DNA of 8,416 nucleotides. Origin: CAYUYM01 sp964449305. GTDB lineage: Bacteria > Bacteroidota > Ignavibacteria > SZUA-365 > CAYQST01. The stretch spans positions 1-8,416 of the forward strand of contig CAYUYM010000151.1 in the NCBI GenBank assembly GCA_964449305.1, read 5' to 3'. Positions 5,888 to 8,416 of the stretch are shown here, piece by piece; within the stretch, counting starts at the first letter, position 1, and every line of letters starts with the position of its first letter. A model generated the notes under the pieces. That model saw only the letters and a program-made list of their open reading frames with translations. It ran no database searches and had not been told where the DNA came from. The position numbers were made by a program, and so were the translations under genes.

Positions 5888-7060
5888 ATGTCAATACGAA
5901 AAGGAATTGTGCTTTTTGACACGGCGCAGCATGGCGACGGCCTCGCGGCAGCCCTGAAACGCTCGCGGCAGGACGTCATCATGGATGTGCGTGAATCCGG
6001 CCTCAAGGGTCGCGGCGGCGCGGGCTTCCCCACGGGCACCAAGTGGATGCTCGCAGCGGCGGCGGTGGCCGACAGGAAATTCATCGTGTGCAATGCCGAC
6101 GAGGGTGAACCCGGCACGTTCAAGGATCGCGTCCTCCTCGACGAATACGCCAGCCTTGTGTTCGACGGCATGGTGATCGGCGGCTACGCCGTCGGTGCCC
6201 ACAAGGGCTTCCTCTACCTGCGCGGCGAATACCGCTACCTCCTCACCAAGCTCGAGGACACGCTGGCCCGCATGCGCGACGACAACCGCCTGGGTGACCA
6301 CATCCTCGGCTCGGAATTCTCCTTCGACATCGAGATCCGCCTCGGTTCCGGTGCCTATGTCTGCGGCGAGGAGACCGCCCTCATCGAATCGCTCGAAGGC
6401 CATCGCGGTGAGGCGCGCAACCGCCCGCCCTTCCCCGTCAACACCGGCTACCTTGGCTATCCGACACCGGTCAACAACGTGGAGACCTTCGCCTCCGTCG
6501 CCATCATCATGGCGCAGACACCCGAATGGTTCAAGACCTTCGGCACGGAGAAATCCACCGGCTCCAAGCTGCTCTCCGTCTCCGGCGACTGCGCCCAGCC
6601 GGGCGTCTATGAGGTCCCCTTCGGCACCACCGTGCAGGAACTCCTCGACATCGTGGGGGCGACGAACACCAAGGCCGTGCAGATCGGCGGCGCGTCGGGC
6701 TATTGCGCACCGAAGAACGAATTCAACCGCGCCATCGCCTTCGAGGACATCTCCACGGGCGGTTCCGTCATCATCTTCAATGAATCCCGTGACATGCTCC
6801 ATGTCCTGAAGAACTTCATGGAGTTCTTCGTCGAGGAATCCTGCGGGCAGTGCACCCCCTGCCGTATCGGCAATATCAAGCTGCTTGAAGGTGTCGAAAA
6901 GATCGAGAAGGGCGAGTGTTCCATCAGCTATCTCAACGAGCTGATCGAGCTGGGCCGCAGCATGCAGGTCGCATCGAAGTGCGGCCTGGGCCAGTCCAGC
7001 CCCAACCCGTTCGTCTCCATCATGACCCATTTCCAGCACGAGATCTTTTCCCAACGATAA
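5888..7060 (+). CDS. hydB: NADH-linked [FeFe]-hydrogenase beta subunit, NuoF/HydB-like FMN and NAD(H) binding protein
   Basis: A 390-residue NuoF-type flavoprotein that exchanges electrons between NAD(H) and Fe-S clusters through FMN. Seen: the glycine-rich nucleotide motif GRGGAGFPTGTKW (41-53), NADEGEPGTFKDR (69-81), the FMN-region segment GSGAYVCGEETALIESLEG (153-171), a SLBB-like region (about 235-290) and the N3-type [4Fe-4S] ligands Cys319, Cys322, Cys325 (SCGQCTPC) and Cys365. It ends about 25 residues after the last ligand and starts directly with the core fold. The Thermotoga-type bifurcating HydB, about 600 residues, additionally has an N-terminal [2Fe-2S] domain and a C-terminal 2x[4Fe-4S] domain; both are absent here. 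Shine-Dalgarno AGGAG at 5878-5882 overlaps the hydC stop and sits 5 bases before the ATG. It forms a unit with HydC and HydA. Confidence 0.93.
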   Translation: MSIRKGIVLFDTAQHGDGLAAALKRSRQDVIMDVRESGLKGRGGAGFPTGTKWMLAAAAVADRKFIVCNADEGEPGTFKDRVLLDEYASLVFDGMVIGGYAVGAHKGFLYLRGEYRYLLTKLEDTLARMRDDNRLGDHILGSEFSFDIEIRLGSGAYVCGEETALIESLEGHRGEARNRPPFPVNTGYLGYPTPVNNVETFASVAIIMAQTPEWFKTFGTEKSTGSKLLSVSGDCAQPGVYEVPFGTTVQELLDIVGATNTKAVQIGGASGYCAPKNEFNRAIAFEDISTGGSVIIFNESRDMLHVLKNFMEFFVEESCGQCTPCRIGNIKLLEGVEKIEKGECSISYLNELIELGRSMQVASKCGLGQSSPNPFVSIMTHFQHEIFSQR

Positions 7061-7072
7061 TAGGATGCGACC

Positions 7073-8416
7073 ATGCTCAAAATCGATAACAAACGCGCTC
7101 CCGTCAGCCAGCAGGCGCATGTCGTAGAACCCGTTGCCGAAGGCGAAATCGGCTCCCTGGTCCGCATCGACATCAATGGTGTCCCCTACCGTGTCCCGAT
7201 GGGCACCACGGTTCTTCAGGCGTGCAAGGCCAACAACATCCACATCCCGACGCTGTGCTACCACGAGGATCTCTGCCTCGCGGGCGTGTGCCGCGTCTGC
7301 GTGATCGAGGTGGAGGGCATGCGCACACTCCAGGCCGCATGCACCTACCCGATCACCAACCCCCTGAAAATCCGCACCTCCACCGAGAAGGTCCGCCGTG
7401 CCCGCCGGCACATCCTGGACCTCCTGCTCAGCGAGCACGTCGGTGAATGCTACTCCTGCCACCGCAACGGCAACTGCGAACTCCAGACACTCGCCAAGGA
7501 ATACGGCGTCGACACCTACCGCTTCGGCCATGTGACGAAACGCCGCACCGAGATCGACGCATCAAGCTATTCCGTGGTGCGCGACATGGACAAGTGCGTG
7601 CTCTGCAAGCGCTGCGTCCGCACCTGCATCGACCTGCAGGAGGTGGGCGTGCTCGAGGCCGCCGGACGCGGCGACACGACGCGCATCACCACCTTCATGG
7701 AGAAGCCCCTCTCCGATGTGATCTGCATCAACTGTGGCCAGTGCATCAACCGCTGCCCCACCGCCGCCCTCAAGGCGAACGATCCGTCGGACGAGATCTG
7801 GAACGCCATCGACGATCCGCGCAAGCACGTCGTCATCCAGACCGCACCGTCGCCCCGCGCCGCCATCGGCGAGGAGTTCGGCCTCCCGGCCGGCACATCC
7901 ATGACCCGTGACCCCGAGATCGCCGCGCTGTCCAGCGGTCTGGATGCAGCGTTGGGAGGTTCCCGGGTGCCGACCCCGCCACTGGGCGTCGACGCAGCTC
8001 GTCAAGAGATGGTGGGGGGGGGAACCCAGATGTTCTCTCCGGGAGCCATCGGTCTCCCCATGGGGGCCCCGGTGGGGGGTGTTGGAAACGAGACCGTGGC
8101 TTACTCGCCCGAGCAGATGGCCAGGCTGCGCCAGCAGGCCCAAGGGGGCGGAGCGCCGGCAGCGGCGTCGGGAAGTCAGACCATGCTGTACGACGCCAAC
8201 CAGAGCGCCGAACTGCGGGACGCCTTCGAACTGTTGAAACGGCATCAGGCGATGGAAGCCGAGCGGCAGGCATCTGCCAGAGCGGAAGCTGAGGCGCTGC
8301 TCCGAGGCATTGGCACCGAGCCGGCCGTGGAAGCTCAGACCCCCGCTTCCCACACGGTCCCCGAACAGGCTTTCACACCCGTGGTGCAGCCGGTCCAGGC
8401 ACCACAGGCGCCGATT
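7073..8416 (+). CDS. hydA: NADH-linked [FeFe]-hydrogenase catalytic subunit HydA, N-terminal part, running in frame into unrelated sequence; open at window end
   Basis: Reading from ATG 7073 (AGGA at 7062-7065, 7 bases upstream) gives 448 codons with no stop. Residues 29-95 form a plant-type [2Fe-2S] domain (Cys62, 73, 76, 90). Next comes the His-ligated [4Fe-4S] domain (His122, Cys126, 129, 135) and two [4Fe-4S] clusters (Cys175, 178, 181, 185 and Cys218, 221, 224, 228). Residues 252-278, VVIQTAPSPRAAIGEEFG and onward, are the start of the H-cluster domain, which separates HydA from NuoG or formate dehydrogenase alpha subunits. After about residue 279 the expected continuation is replaced by unrelated sequence, so the motifs TSCCP, PCxxK and the last Cys pair are missing. 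A normal HydA of this class is about 570-650 residues. As drawn, the product cannot hold an H-cluster. The first 278 residues are secure; the rest may be a joining artefact. Confidence 0.85.
   Translation, partial: MLKIDNKRAPVSQQAHVVEPVAEGEIGSLVRIDINGVPYRVPMGTTVLQACKANNIHIPTLCYHEDLCLAGVCRVCVIEVEGMRTLQAACTYPITNPLKIRTSTEKVRRARRHILDLLLSEHVGECYSCHRNGNCELQTLAKEYGVDTYRFGHVTKRRTEIDASSYSVVRDMDKCVLCKRCVRTCIDLQEVGVLEAAGRGDTTRITTFMEKPLSDVICINCGQCINRCPTAALKANDPSDEIWNAIDDPRKHVVIQTAPSPRAAIGEEFGLPAGTSMTRDPEIAALSSGLDAALGGSRVPTPPLGVDAARQEMVGGGTQMFSPGAIGLPMGAPVGGVGNETVAYSPEQMARLRQQAQGGGAPAAASGSQTMLYDANQSAELRDAFELLKRHQAMEAERQASARAEAEALLRGIGTEPAVEAQTPASHTVPEQAFTPVVQPVQAPQAPI
7910..8416 (+). other. Discordant sequence after the HydA break: Gly/Ala/Pro/Gln-rich open frame, possibly from another source
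   Basis: In the hydA frame this stretch encodes residues 280-448, DPEIAALSSGLDAALGG onward. I do not recognise a family. It has a Gly/Pro-rich first part, a charged, Ala/Glu-rich segment likely to form a helix or coiled coil (about 376-413, containing ELLKRHQAMEAERQA), then a Pro/Gln/Val tail. It has no Cys. Codon use breaks sharply: of 17 glycines before the break 14 are GGC and none GGG; of 19 after it only 4 are GGC, with 6 GGA and 5 GGG. CGC encodes 19 of 23 arginines up to residue 279 but 1 of 9 after. The frame stays open with mainly G/C third positions, so it looks truly coding. The low-complexity, helical style resembles phage or other structural proteins, but that is only an impression. 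Confidence 0.6.
8014..8022 (+). repeat. Homopolymer run of nine G
   Basis: Nine consecutive G lie inside the discordant open frame, encoding part of VGGGT. No comparable run was noticed in the hydrogenase genes. Such runs are prone to length errors in sequencing and to slippage in vivo, so the frame downstream of this point depends on the run being exactly this length. Confidence 0.85.

Noticed and set aside
5891..7531. Long minus-strand open frame (546 codons) opposite hydB and the start of hydA
   Set aside because: It is antisense to two genes with clear catalytic motifs, its protein is a low-quality Ala/Asp/Val/Gly-rich sequence without domains, and such frames are common opposite GC-rich genes.
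5406..7909. NuoEFG of complex I, or an NAD-linked formate dehydrogenase, as the identity of the trimer
   Set aside because: The Fe-S arrangement is shared, but residues 252-278 of the third subunit are the beginning of the [FeFe]-hydrogenase large-subunit domain, and a sensory hydrogenase is adjacent.
7562..8353. Minus-strand open frame (263 codons) spanning the HydA break
   Set aside because: It crosses the compositional break without change of character and lies opposite secure HydA cysteine motifs. The plus-strand frame gives a better protein on both sides.
1..8416. CRISPR arrays, tRNA or rRNA genes, insertion-sequence ends
   Set aside because: Scanning by eye found no regularly spaced repeats, no cloverleaf-like or rRNA sequence, and no transposase or terminal inverted repeats, including around the HydA break.

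Overview
The window is high-GC bacterial DNA carrying a divergently arranged [FeFe]-hydrogenase locus. The gene content (NAD-linked hydrogenase subunits, a cytosolic hydrogenase-like sensor kinase, a deoxyxylulose-type vitamin B6 gene) suggests an anaerobic, fermentative or syntrophic Gram-negative-type bacterium. The taxon cannot be fixed from the sequence alone; an Opitutales/Verrucomicrobia-like host is only a guess.

Left arm, minus strand, read from the centre leftward: (1) 4561-2462, a soluble 699-residue protein joining two [4Fe-4S] clusters, an H-cluster domain of the sensory [FeFe]-hydrogenase type, a further cysteine cluster domain and a histidine kinase; (2) 2465-960, a REC-PAS-HisKA-HATPase kinase whose start overlaps the stop of the first gene; (3) 922 to beyond base 1, pdxB (4-phosphoerythronate dehydrogenase), cut by the window edge. 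The tight spacing (4-bp overlap, then 37 bp) suggests one transcript.

Centre: a 461-bp divergent intergenic region (4562-5022), more AT-rich than its flanks, with a plausible sigma-70-type promoter for the right arm, a T-rich tract and several short palindromes.

Right arm, plus strand: a stand-alone receiver (5023-5412), a NuoE/HydC-like [2Fe-2S] subunit (5406-5879), a compact NuoF/HydB-like FMN/NAD(H) subunit (5888-7060) and a HydA-like catalytic subunit starting at 7073. The gene order is hydC-hydB-hydA with 7-bp overlap, 8-bp and 12-bp gaps. The working model is that a hydrogenase-derived sensor kinase reads H2 or redox state and signals through receiver proteins, while the adjacent enzyme moves electrons between NADH and H2.

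The most striking point is at about 7904-7912. The hydA frame runs normally through all N-terminal Fe-S domains and the first ~27 residues of the H-cluster domain, then changes in frame into an unrelated Gly/Ala/Pro/Gln-rich sequence with very different codon use that stays open to the window end. This is either a chimeric assembly or a real recombination/insertion. As given, the catalytic H-cluster domain of HydA is missing.
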